From: Mesorhizobium sp. 65-26
GTDB taxonomy: Bacteria > Pseudomonadota > Alphaproteobacteria > Rhizobiales > Rhizobiaceae
Assembly: GCA_001899205.1 (NCBI GenBank)
Contig: MKVL01000020.1
Location: 62,001-126,000, forward strand
Length of the DNA stretch: 64,000 nucleotides
Direction: 5' to 3'
Below are positions 10,874 through 19,316 of this stretch, piece after piece. The stretch's first letter is position 1; the number at the start of each line of letters is the position of its first letter. The notes beneath the pieces were generated by a model. It was not told the DNA's origin. It saw only the letters and a program-made list of their open reading frames with translations, and did not search any database. The translations under genes were made by a program, and so were the position numbers.

Positions 10874-11884
10874 ATGAGCCTTTTGAAGAAAGCCATCGCC
10901 GCGACATTGGTCGCGGTCGGCCTGCATGCCATGCCGGCCGTCGCCAAGGACATCGACCAGGTCGGCCGCGCCGCCTATGTCAATGCGCTCAAGGACAAGC
11001 GGGTGATCTTCATCCCGCTGTCGCAGGGCATGGACCTGAACCAGGCCTGGACCACCGTCTGGCAGCGTCACGCCGCCCGCTACGGCTTCAAGTTCGAGGT
11101 CCGCGACCCGAACATGGATACGGCCGCCGGCATCCGTGCGCTCCAGGGCGCCATCGCCGAGAAGCCCGACGTGCTGATCGTGCAGAACCCCGACGTCCAG
11201 ACCTACGCCCGCGCGCTGAAGCAGGCCCAGGAAGCCGGCATCAAGATCCTGCAGATCAACATGCAGTCGATCACCCAGACCGACAGCTATGTCGGCAACG
11301 ACTGGATCGAGATGGGACGCCTGGAGGCGGGCGAGCTCGCGCGCACCTGCCTGAAGCCGGGCGCGCCCTCGGGCAAGATCGTCTGGCTGGCCGGCGTGCA
11401 GACGGGCGCCGCTAACATCTACATGCGTGAAGGCATCAACCAGATCCTCGCCGAGAATCCCGGCCTGACCCTGGTCTCCGACCAGCCGGCCGACTACGAT
11501 AGCGAGAAGGCGCGCCAGATCACCGAGACGGTGCTGCAGCAGCATCCCGACCTGTGCGGCATCATGGGCATCTGGGACAATGCCGAGATCGGCGCCGGCG
11601 CGGCCGTTCAGGCGGCTGGCAAGCAGAACCAGGTCACCATCGTCACCAACGGCGCCGGCGCGGCCACCGGATGCGACAGCATCAAGAAGGGCCTGCTCAG
11701 CGTCATCTACAACTTCAACGCGCCGACCCAGGCCGAGATCGCCGCGCAGCAGATCTCCGAGTTCCTCCAGAACCCGCAGCGTCCGGCAGGCTCAGAGAAG
11801 ACCGTGTTCTTCGGCCCGATCACCCGCGTCGACAAGGACAACGCAACCGGCCGCAATTGCTGGACGCTTGACCAGCTGAAGTAA
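10874..11884 (+). CDS. CUT2-type periplasmic substrate-binding protein (cassette A)
   Basis: The 336-residue protein has a Sec signal peptide (cleavage likely after 'MPAVA', residue ~24) and a type I periplasmic binding fold of the ribose/galactose group. Segments such as 'IAEKPDVLIVQNPDVQTYA' and 'HPDLCGIMGIWDNAEIGAG' are typical of that fold. The start has a strong GGGAGGAG site. The protein ends with 'NCWTLDQLK', nearly the same as the 'SCWTLDEIK' end of the cassette B protein at 51087, which marks them as paralogues. Conserved Cys residues could form a disulfide. The ligand is unknown; the linked propeller genes suggest a sugar- or lactone-like compound (inference). Confidence 0.92.
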   Translation: MSLLKKAIAATLVAVGLHAMPAVAKDIDQVGRAAYVNALKDKRVIFIPLSQGMDLNQAWTTVWQRHAARYGFKFEVRDPNMDTAAGIRALQGAIAEKPDVLIVQNPDVQTYARALKQAQEAGIKILQINMQSITQTDSYVGNDWIEMGRLEAGELARTCLKPGAPSGKIVWLAGVQTGAANIYMREGINQILAENPGLTLVSDQPADYDSEKARQITETVLQQHPDLCGIMGIWDNAEIGAGAAVQAAGKQNQVTIVTNGAGAATGCDSIKKGLLSVIYNFNAPTQAEIAAQQISEFLQNPQRPAGSEKTVFFGPITRVDKDNATGRNCWTLDQLK

Positions 11885-11895
11885 GGCGACCCGCC

Positions 11896-14010
11896 ATGAG
11901 CCTCTCCGAATCCGTCGTCCGCTGGCGTTATCGGTTTCTGCCCGATCACGTCGTCGGCGAAGTCCTGAACAAGAAATGGGTGGACAGCGCGATCCCCTTC
12001 ATCGCGCTGGTGCTGGTGATCGCGATCTTCGGCTCCATCGTGCCGAGGTTCTTCGAGCTCGGCACCCTGGCCAACCTTTCCCAGCAGGTGGCGGAACTGG
12101 GGCTCGTGGTGCTCGGCCTGTCGATCGTCATGATCTCGGGTGGCATCGACCTGTCGGTCGGCTCCACCTTCGCCCTTGCGGTGACGACGGCGCTATACGT
12201 GATGAACGTCGAGGGTATGAGCCTCGGCGCCGGCCTTGCGGTGACGCTTGCCGTCGGCGCCGCCTGCGGCGCCATCAACGGACTGATGGTCGGCGTGCTA
12301 CGCATGCGCGCCTTCCTCACCACGCTGGTGACGCTGATCATCTACCGTTCGATTTTCGATATGGTTTTCCCCGATATCTCGACCGATATCGTGATGAACG
12401 CGCCGGATTCTCCGGCCTACGAGTTCCTCGGCATCGGCCAGCTCTGGGGCTTTCCCGCCTCGTTCCTGCTGATGGTGGTCATCTCGCTGGCGCTTCACGT
12501 CGTGCTCTCGCGCGGGCGCTATGGCTGGCGGCTGCTGGCCGTCGGCGGCGCGCGGCGCTCGGCCCACAATGCCGGCATCAATGTGCGCTGGACGGTGTTC
12601 TCGGCCTATGTGCTGTGCTCGATCTTCGTCGCGCTGGCCGCCTACCTGTTCTCGGCCCGCATCGGCTCGGCCGCATCGGATGTCGGCGCCGGCATGGAAT
12701 TGCAGGCGCTGACCGCGACCGTGCTCGGCGGCATTTCGCTCGGCGGCGGCCGCGGCTCGGTCGCCAAGGCGCTGATGGGCACGGTCTTCGTGCTCATCCT
12801 GTCCAATTCGCTGCTGGCGCTGGCCATTCCGGCGACGGTGAACGCGCTGCTGCTCGGCCTCGTGCTGGTGGCTTCCGTCTTCCTCGACGTGCGCTGGGTC
12901 AAGAACCGCCACAAGCTGCTCAGGGCGGTCTACATCTCGCCGACCTTCAACAAGCTGCTGCCGTCGATCTCGACCGAGGACGGCCCGATGAAGCCCAATG
13001 ACCGCCTGCGTGAGGTCGGCGTCATCGGCCTCGGCATCATGGACGGAGCCGAGGACGTCGTCTTCGACCGCGACGACAACCTCTATACAGGCTCGCGCCA
13101 CGGCGACATCCTGCGCTGGTCGCCGCCCGACTACACCAGGCACGAAGTGTTCGCCCACATTGGCGGCGCCCCCATGGGCATGGTGTTCGACGAGGCGGGC
13201 AACATGGCGGTCTGCGTCGGGGGCATGGGGCTCTACCAGATTTCGCCGCAGGGCGAGGTGAGCCTGCTGACGGCCGAGACCAACCGCAGCTGGACCTCCG
13301 TCGCCGACGATTCTGTGATGAAGCTCGCCGACGACTGCGACATCCTTCCCGACGGTCGCATCATCTTCTCCGAGGCCACCGTGCGCTTCGAGATGCACGA
13401 CTGGTACGCCGACGCGCTGGAGAGCCGGGGCAATGGTCGTCTGATCTGCTACGACCCGAAGGCCAGGACCACCCGCACCATCGTCAACGACCTGGTGTTC
13501 CCCAACGGCGTCTGCACCTCGTATGACGGGGAATCGGTGCTGTTCGCCGAAAGCTGGGCCTGCCGCATCAACCGCTACTATTACGCCGGCCCGAAGAAGG
13601 GCACGGTCGAGCGCGTGATCGAGGGCCTGCCCGGCTATCCCGACAACATCAACCGCGCCTCCGACGGCAATTACTGGCTGGCGCTCATGGGGTCGCGCAC
13701 GCCGGCGCTCGATCTCTCGCTGGAGATGCCCGGCTTCCGCCGCCGCATGGCGCGCCGGGTGTCCGAGGATGCCTGGCTGATGCCCAACCTCAACACCGGC
13801 TGCGTGCTGAAATTCAGCGAGAAGGGCGAGATCCTCGAAAGCTACTGGGATCTCGGCGGCCAGAAGCACCCGATGATCACCTCCATGCGCGAACACAAGG
13901 GCGTGCTCTATCTCTGCGGCATCTTCAACAACCGCATGGGCACGCTGAAGCTACCTGACGCCGATCAGAACTGGTGTGGCGTCGACACCTACTGGAGCAA
14001 GCGCACATGA
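11896..14010 (+). CDS. ABC permease fused to a strictosidine-synthase/SMP-30-like beta-propeller (cassette A)
   Basis: One uninterrupted 704-residue frame joins two modules. Residues ~1-345 are an RbsC-type permease with multiple membrane helices, 'MISGGIDLSVGSTFAL' and 'TVLGGISLGGGRGSVAKALMGT'. Residues ~365-700 are a soluble propeller of the strictosidine synthase/gluconolactonase superfamily, with 'GAEDVVFDRDDNLYTGSRHGDI', 'VFPNGVCTSYDG', 'ESWACRINRYYYAGPKKGT' and 'GLPGYPDNINRASDGNYWLAL'. The join follows 'VRWVKNRHKLL', where RbsC-type permeases usually end on the cytoplasmic side, so the propeller is probably cytoplasmic (inference). The same fusion occurs at 51251-53374, which argues against a sequencing artefact. 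The stop overlaps the next start (ATGA). Confidence 0.9.
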   Translation: MSLSESVVRWRYRFLPDHVVGEVLNKKWVDSAIPFIALVLVIAIFGSIVPRFFELGTLANLSQQVAELGLVVLGLSIVMISGGIDLSVGSTFALAVTTALYVMNVEGMSLGAGLAVTLAVGAACGAINGLMVGVLRMRAFLTTLVTLIIYRSIFDMVFPDISTDIVMNAPDSPAYEFLGIGQLWGFPASFLLMVVISLALHVVLSRGRYGWRLLAVGGARRSAHNAGINVRWTVFSAYVLCSIFVALAAYLFSARIGSAASDVGAGMELQALTATVLGGISLGGGRGSVAKALMGTVFVLILSNSLLALAIPATVNALLLGLVLVASVFLDVRWVKNRHKLLRAVYISPTFNKLLPSISTEDGPMKPNDRLREVGVIGLGIMDGAEDVVFDRDDNLYTGSRHGDILRWSPPDYTRHEVFAHIGGAPMGMVFDEAGNMAVCVGGMGLYQISPQGEVSLLTAETNRSWTSVADDSVMKLADDCDILPDGRIIFSEATVRFEMHDWYADALESRGNGRLICYDPKARTTRTIVNDLVFPNGVCTSYDGESVLFAESWACRINRYYYAGPKKGTVERVIEGLPGYPDNINRASDGNYWLALMGSRTPALDLSLEMPGFRRRMARRVSEDAWLMPNLNTGCVLKFSEKGEILESYWDLGGQKHPMITSMREHKGVLYLCGIFNNRMGTLKLPDADQNWCGVDTYWSKRT

Positions 14011-15095
14011 GGGCGATCCGCGCATTCATCGATCGCCGTCTGGGGCGCGGCGAGGCCGCCATCACCGTGCCGATCCTCGACGGCCCGCTCAAGCCCAACG
14101 CGGCGCTGGACGAGGCCGAGATCTTCGCCGAACTCGCCGACGCCGACAATCTGGCGGCGACCGAGAAGGGACTGGTGTGCTCGTCCGGACGGCAGGTGCT
14201 GCGCCTGGGCTGGGATGGCCGCCCGGCCGAACCGCTCGCCTCCCTCGCCGTCGAGGTTTCGGCGCTGGCCGCCGGCAAGGGCATGCTTGCCATCGGCCTC
14301 GACGGCGAGGGCATAGAGATACGCGGCGGCCCGCATGACGGCCGGCGCTTCGGCCGATCCGACGGCGGGCCGGCGCATCCGACCTCGGTCGCCTTCCTCG
14401 ACGGCGACACGCTGCTCGTCACCGAAGGCTCGCGGCGCAACCGCGCGCGCGAGTGGCGGCGCGACCTGATGGAGAAGGGTGCCGACGGCAGCCTGTGGAA
14501 GCTCGACCTTTCGACCGGCAAGGCCACGCGCGTCCTCGGCGAGCTCGCCTGGGCCGCGGGCGTCGCGCCGACCGGCTCGCAACGCGTCTGGTTGACGGAA
14601 AGCTGGCGTCATCGCGTGCTATCGGTCGACCTCACCACGGGACGGACGGAGCCGGCGCTCACCCATCTGGCCGCCTATCCCGCCCGCATCGCGCCGGCGG
14701 TCGACGCCGGCTTCTGGCTGAGCTTCTATTCCATCCGCAACCAGCTGGTGGAGTTCATCCTGCGCGAGGACGTCTATCGCCGTCGCATGCTGGCCGAGGT
14801 GCCGGAACCCTTCTGGATGGCGCCGGCGCTGGCCTCGGGCCTCTCCTTCCGCGAGCCGATGCAGGGCAGCCAGCTCAAGCAGATGGGCGTGCTGAAGCCA
14901 TATGCCGTCACCCGCTCCTATGGGCTGATGGTTCAGTGCGATCAGCAGATGCGGCCGCTGCGCAGCTTCCATTCCCGGGCCGACGGCGCGATGCATGGCT
15001 GCGTCGCGGCCTGCGAGCGCGGCGACGACCTGTTCGTGGCCTCGAAGGGCAATGGCCGCGTGCTGCGGCTGAGCGGCGCGGCGAGGGAGGGCTAG
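14007..15095 (+). CDS. Solo SMP-30/strictosidine-synthase-like beta-propeller protein (cassette A)
   Basis: The start at 14007 overlaps the stop of the fusion gene (ATGA), giving 362 residues with no signal peptide or membrane segment, so it is probably cytoplasmic. Propeller-like motifs include 'AAGVAPTG', 'WLTESWRHRVLSVDL' and 'GFWLSFYSIRNQL', which align by eye with the FPNG / ESW..RI.R / FW.A landmarks of the fused propeller. Several presumed metal-site positions differ (for example 'AAG' in place of 'PNG'), so it may be catalytically altered or structural. Tight coupling to the fusion gene and the ATPase gene (2 bp gap) suggests a common complex or pathway step. The function is not established. 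Confidence 0.85.
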   Translation: MRAIRAFIDRRLGRGEAAITVPILDGPLKPNAALDEAEIFAELADADNLAATEKGLVCSSGRQVLRLGWDGRPAEPLASLAVEVSALAAGKGMLAIGLDGEGIEIRGGPHDGRRFGRSDGGPAHPTSVAFLDGDTLLVTEGSRRNRAREWRRDLMEKGADGSLWKLDLSTGKATRVLGELAWAAGVAPTGSQRVWLTESWRHRVLSVDLTTGRTEPALTHLAAYPARIAPAVDAGFWLSFYSIRNQLVEFILREDVYRRRMLAEVPEPFWMAPALASGLSFREPMQGSQLKQMGVLKPYAVTRSYGLMVQCDQQMRPLRSFHSRADGAMHGCVAACERGDDLFVASKGNGRVLRLSGAAREG

Positions 15096-15097
15096 GC

Positions 15098-16591
15098 ATG
15101 GAAAACATCGTCGAATTCCGCAACGCCACCAAGACCTTCAGCGGCATCGCCGCCTTTCGCGACATCGACTTCACCCTGCGCAAGGGTGAGATCCACGCGC
15201 TGCTCGGCGAGAACGGCGCCGGCAAGTCCACGCTGACCAAGGTGATCGCGGGCGTCTACCGGCCGACCTCCGGCAAGATGCTGTTCGACGGCCGCGAGGT
15301 GAGTTTCGGCTCGCCGGCCGAAGGGCTGCGCAACGGCGTCGTCATGGTGTTCCAGGAGACGAATCTCGTTCCCGCCATGACGGTCGCCCAGAACATCTAT
15401 CTCGGTGACGAAAAGGCCTTCAACCGCCTGCGCGGACTCTACATCGAGGCGCGGCAGTTCCTCGTCGGCATGGGCTTCCAGGTCGACCCGACCGCACAGG
15501 TGTCGACGCTGGGCGCGGCGCAGAAGCAGATGGTCGAAATCGCGCGCGCCGTGCACCACAAGGCGCGCGTCATCATCTTCGACGAGCCGACGGCGACGCT
15601 GACGCCGGAGGAGAAGCGCCACTTCTTCAGCCTCATCGATCGCCTGAAGAAGCAGGGCACGGCGATCGTCTTCATCACCCACGCGCTGGAGGAGGCGCTG
15701 CAGGTCGCCGACCGCATTACCGTGCTGCGCGACGGCGAGCTGGCCGCCACCGGCGACGCCAAGGACTTCACCCGCGCTTCCGTCGTTCAGGCGATGGTCG
15801 GCCGCAACCTGACCGAGACCTTGCACGGCGCCCGCCGCCGCGAGCCCCGGCCCTATGGCGAAAAGGTGCTGAGCGTCGAGAACCTGTCCTGTGGCTCGAT
15901 GGTCCGCAACTCGTCCTTCTCGGTCTTCGGTGGTCAGGTGACGGGCATTTTCGGCCTCGTCGGCGCCGGCCGCAGCGAGATGGCCAAGGTCGTCGCGGGC
16001 GTGCTCAAGCGCGACTTCCTGCATGGCGGCGAAATCCGCCTGAACGGCAATCCGGTGCGCTATCGCGTGCCACGCCCGGCCATGCGCGACGGCATCGTCT
16101 ACGTTACCGAGGACCGCAAGGTCGATGGCTTCTTCGAGACGATGACGGCGGGCCAGAACCTGCTCCTCGGCGAATTGTCAAAGGCCGCCAATCCGGTCAC
16201 CCCCGTGTCGATGGGCCGGGCGGTGGAACTGGCCAGGGAGTGGGGCGAGCGCCTGCAGCTCAAGCAGATATCGGACCGGGCGCGCATGATCGAGCTTTCC
16301 GGCGGCAACCAGCAGAAGGTGGTGATCGCCAAGTCGCTCATCCAGGAGCCGAAGCTGATCATCTTCGACGAACCGACGCGCGGCGTCGACGTCGGCGCCA
16401 TCGTCGAAATCCACAAGCTGATCCACGATCTGGCCGACCAGGGACTGGCCGTGGTAGTGATTTCCTCCTACCTGCCGGAAATCATGGCGGTTTCCGACCG
16501 GATCCTGGTTGCAAAGCGCGGCAGGGTCGTGGAGGAGATGCTGGCGTCGGAGGCCGACGAGGCCGCGATCATGTTCGCCGCGGTCCACTGA
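15098..16591 (+). CDS. CUT2-type ABC transporter ATP-binding protein, two nucleotide-binding domains (cassette A)
   Basis: The protein has 497 residues, the normal length for RbsA/XylG-type double ATPases. The first domain has Walker A 'GENGAGKST', Walker B 'VIIFDEPTATLT' and a degenerate signature (LGAAQKQ). The second has an atypical Walker A ('GLVGAGRSE'), a good signature 'LSGGNQQKV' and Walker B 'LIIFDEPTRGVD'. A weak second Walker A is usual for this family. The start at 15098 follows the previous stop by 2 bp with GAGGGAGGG upstream; longer frames upstream are read-through of the overlapping gene. It energises import by the two permeases encoded upstream. Confidence 0.95.
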   Translation: MENIVEFRNATKTFSGIAAFRDIDFTLRKGEIHALLGENGAGKSTLTKVIAGVYRPTSGKMLFDGREVSFGSPAEGLRNGVVMVFQETNLVPAMTVAQNIYLGDEKAFNRLRGLYIEARQFLVGMGFQVDPTAQVSTLGAAQKQMVEIARAVHHKARVIIFDEPTATLTPEEKRHFFSLIDRLKKQGTAIVFITHALEEALQVADRITVLRDGELAATGDAKDFTRASVVQAMVGRNLTETLHGARRREPRPYGEKVLSVENLSCGSMVRNSSFSVFGGQVTGIFGLVGAGRSEMAKVVAGVLKRDFLHGGEIRLNGNPVRYRVPRPAMRDGIVYVTEDRKVDGFFETMTAGQNLLLGELSKAANPVTPVSMGRAVELAREWGERLQLKQISDRARMIELSGGNQQKVVIAKSLIQEPKLIIFDEPTRGVDVGAIVEIHKLIHDLADQGLAVVVISSYLPEIMAVSDRILVAKRGRVVEEMLASEADEAAIMFAAVH

Positions 16592-16663
16592 TCAGCCAGC
16601 ATGCCAGCGGCGCCTCTCCTCGCTCGGCGCCGCGAGCGGCAAGGATCGGAAGTGGAGTTTGCC

Positions 16664-17563
16664 ATGGCGGGGAACAACATCAATCTCAAGCTGCTGCAGA
16701 CTTTCCTGCTGGCCGCCGAGCATGGCAGCTTCCGCCGCGCCGCCGAGGAGAGCAACCGTTCGCCCTCGGCCGTCTCGATGCAGATACGCGACCTCGAGGA
16801 ACAGGTCGGGATGAGCCTGTTCATCCGCACGCCGCAACGCGCCAACCTCACGCCCGAGGGCCGGATCCTCTACGAGCAGGTGCGGCGCGCCATGGCCGAC
16901 GTGCAGATGGGGCTACAGCGCCTGTCGGAGGTGGCGGCGCAGCGGCGCGGCCATGTCAAGATCGCCTGCGCTCCCACGCTGGCCTCCACCCGGCTGGGAA
17001 ACATCCTGGCGACGTTCAAGCTGCGCTATCCGCGCTCGGTGGTGGATGTGCGCGAAACGCCGCCGGCCGGTGCGCTTACCTTGCTGCAGGAGCAGGAGGT
17101 GGAGCTCTACATCGGTCCCGAAATCCCCAACCTCACCGAGTTCCAGTTCGAGCCGATCCTGCAGGACCGGCTGGCCGCCTGCGTGCCGGCCGACTTCGAC
17201 CACGGCGCGCAGGAGCTGACGCTGGCCGAGCTGTCGCATTTCCCGCTGATCATGCTCGACCGTCAGACCGCGATCCGCACCCTCATCGACCGCATCGTGG
17301 CCGAAGGCAGCATCCGGCTGAACATCCAGTATGAGGTGCAGAACGCCTATACGGCGATCGCGCTGGCCTCGGCCGGCCTCGGCGTCGCCATCGTGCCGTC
17401 GATCGCCATTCCGATGCTGCCCTCTGCGGAGTTTCGCGTGGTGCCGATCTCCGACGCCGCCGCCATGCGCGCCGTCGGCATCCTGACCGCGCGCGGTTAC
17501 GTCCATAACAGCTATTCGGAACAGCTCATTGAGCTGATCCGGACCGAGATGCGCAAGCCTTAG
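16664..17563 (+). CDS. LysR-family transcriptional regulator
   Basis: The 299-residue protein has an N-terminal winged helix-turn-helix ('LKLLQTFLLAAEHGSFRRAA...SPSAVSMQIRDLEEQVG') and a LysR effector-binding domain from about residue 90. Start 16664 is chosen because it places the HTH at residue 6 and has GGAAGTGGAG upstream; the frame continues to 16601 without a recognisable start context. It lies 72 bp downstream of cassette A on the same strand, so it may control that cassette or the aldehyde dehydrogenase region that follows. It converges with the dehydrogenase gene at 17586. The effector is unknown. Confidence 0.92.
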   Translation: MAGNNINLKLLQTFLLAAEHGSFRRAAEESNRSPSAVSMQIRDLEEQVGMSLFIRTPQRANLTPEGRILYEQVRRAMADVQMGLQRLSEVAAQRRGHVKIACAPTLASTRLGNILATFKLRYPRSVVDVRETPPAGALTLLQEQEVELYIGPEIPNLTEFQFEPILQDRLAACVPADFDHGAQELTLAELSHFPLIMLDRQTAIRTLIDRIVAEGSIRLNIQYEVQNAYTAIALASAGLGVAIVPSIAIPMLPSAEFRVVPISDAAAMRAVGILTARGYVHNSYSEQLIELIRTEMRKP

Positions 17564-17585
17564 CGCCGAAGCGGCGGCCTCGATG

Positions 17586-19073
17586 TCAGTCGGTGTTGAT
17601 CCACACCGCCTTGGTGTCGAGATACTCGTCCATGTGCTCGATGCCGCCCTCGCGGCCATAGCCGGACATCTTCACCCCGCCGAACGGCACCGCCGGATCG
17701 ATGGCATGGTACATGTTGACCCAGACCGAGCCTGCCTTGAGGCGCCGCGCCAGCTTGTGCGCCGTGCCGAGATGCGTGGTGAACACCCCCGCCGCCAGCC
17801 CGTAGGGCGTCGCATTGGCGCGCGCCACCACCTCGTCCAGCGTGTCGAAGGGCAAGGCCGAGATGACAGGGCCGAAAATCTCCTCGCGCGCGATCGTCAT
17901 GTCGTCGGCGACATCGCCGAACACCGTCGGCGCGATGAAGTTGCCGCCCGCGAATTCCGCTCCCTCAAGCCGGGCGCCGCCCGCGACGAGGCGGGCGCCC
18001 TCGGCCTTGCCGGCATCCAGGAATCCGGCGACGCGCTGCGCCTGCCGGGCCGAGATGATGGGACCGATTTCCGTCAAGGGGTCGACACCCGCGCCGATGC
18101 GCAGCTTCCTGGCGTAATCGGCGACCAGGCCGACGAACTCGTCGTGGATGTCGCGCTGCACGAACAGGCGTGAGCCGGCGATGCAGATCTGGCCGGAATT
18201 GGCGAAGACCGCCATCGCCGCCACGGGAACGGCCTTTTCGAGGTCGGCGTCGCGGCAGACGATCACCGGTGATTTCCCGCCCAGCTCCAGCGAGACGCGC
18301 TTGAGGTTTCCGGTGGCGGCGCGCGCTATGGCCTGGCCGGTGGCGGTCGAGCCGGTGAAGACGATCTTGTCGACGTCGGGATGCGCGGCCAGCGCCGCGC
18401 CGGCCTCGGCGCCGGTGCCGGTCACCACGTTCAGCACGCCGTCCGGCAGGCCGGCTTCCTGCATCAGCCTGGCGATCATCAGCACGGTCAGAGAGGCCTC
18501 TTCCGAGGGCTTGAGCACGACCGTGCAGCCCGTCGCGATGGCCGGCGCCACTTTCCACACCGATCCCGCGATCGGCGCGTTCCATGGAATGATCGCGCCG
18601 ACCACGCCGACCGGCTCCTTCACCGTTTGCGACAGGATCTCGCCGGGGAAGGAATTGGGGATGGTGGCGCCGTGAATGGAGACCGCCTGGCCGGCATAGA
18701 AGCGCAGCATGCCGAGCACGCGACGGCTGTTGGCCAGCGTGCGCGAGATCGGCATGCCCATGTCGAGGGTGTCGGAGAGGCAAAGGTTTTCCCATTCGGC
18801 TTCGAAACGCTCCGCAATCCGCAGCAGCAGCGCCTGGCGCTCGAAGGGTGTGGATCGCGACCAAGGGCCTTCGAAGGCGCGGCGCGCCGCGGCGACGGCG
18901 GCATCGATATCGGCGGCGCTGCCCCTTGGCACGGTCGCCAGCAGCGCCCCGTTGGCGGGATTATGCGCCGCCATCACTTCGCCGGAAGCGGACGGCACCC
19001 ACTGCCCGCGCACGAACATCGGGCGGAAGCCGCCGTCGTAGAGCGCCGCCGCGCGGGTTTGCCAGTCGATCAT
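17586..19073 (-). CDS. NAD(P)-dependent aldehyde dehydrogenase
   Basis: This 495-residue ALDH-superfamily enzyme oxidises an aldehyde to the acid. The Rossmann/substrate regions show 'GAIIPWNAPIAGSVWKVAPAI', 'VFTGSTATGQAIA', the general-base motif 'LELGGKSPVIV' (Glu ~263) and the nucleophile in 'NSGQICIAGSRLF' (Cys ~297). The C-terminus carries 'PFGGVKMSGYGREGG', typical of betaine- or phenylacetaldehyde-type ALDHs. It is divergent from the SDR gene at 19317; an alcohol-to-aldehyde-to-acid sequence is plausible but not shown. The substrate is unassigned. Confidence 0.93.
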   Translation of the reverse strand: MIDWQTRAAALYDGGFRPMFVRGQWVPSASGEVMAAHNPANGALLATVPRGSAADIDAAVAAARRAFEGPWSRSTPFERQALLLRIAERFEAEWENLCLSDTLDMGMPISRTLANSRRVLGMLRFYAGQAVSIHGATIPNSFPGEILSQTVKEPVGVVGAIIPWNAPIAGSVWKVAPAIATGCTVVLKPSEEASLTVLMIARLMQEAGLPDGVLNVVTGTGAEAGAALAAHPDVDKIVFTGSTATGQAIARAATGNLKRVSLELGGKSPVIVCRDADLEKAVPVAAMAVFANSGQICIAGSRLFVQRDIHDEFVGLVADYARKLRIGAGVDPLTEIGPIISARQAQRVAGFLDAGKAEGARLVAGGARLEGAEFAGGNFIAPTVFGDVADDMTIAREEIFGPVISALPFDTLDEVVARANATPYGLAAGVFTTHLGTAHKLARRLKAGSVWVNMYHAIDPAVPFGGVKMSGYGREGGIEHMDEYLDTKAVWINTD

Positions 19074-19143
19074 CTGTACCTCCCTGGCGCATGACGGCTT
19101 GCGAAAAGCCCCAGGCGCAAATCAAAGCGCCACGGCGTCCGTT

Positions 19144-19163
19144 CCGCATCCGGGCGGATGCGG
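19144..19163. repeat. Hairpin-forming palindrome, REP-like copy 1
   Basis: CCGCATCC and GGATGCGG form a perfect 8-bp stem around a GGGC loop, in the intergenic region between the divergent ALDH (start 19073) and SDR (start 19317) genes. A near copy lies at 34121-34139. The stem has no T-run, so it is not a standard terminator. It may be a short intergenic palindromic element. Confidence 0.5.
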
Positions 19164-19316
19164 GGCGCGCCGCAGGTTAGTACGGATCATGTGCGCGCGG
19201 GGGTGCAATCTCAAGGAAGGAAAGCTGATCGCGCGTTCAGATAATGCGACTGTCCTCGCCTGCCTCCATCGCCCATCTTGCCGGCAGCGAGGGCGCGGCG
19301 CCCGGAGGAGATATCG

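Noticed and set aside
14453-15097. 712-codon frame giving the cassette A ATPase a 215-residue N-terminal extension
   Set aside because: The extra part is a shifted frame through the propeller gene. A good start with a ribosome-binding site and normal family length exists at 15098.
16588-16595. CTGATCAG at the end of cassette A as a third copy of the shared operator
   Set aside because: It spans the ATPase stop codon, lacks the outer bases of the palindrome on one side (ACTGATCAGC) and has no promoter position.
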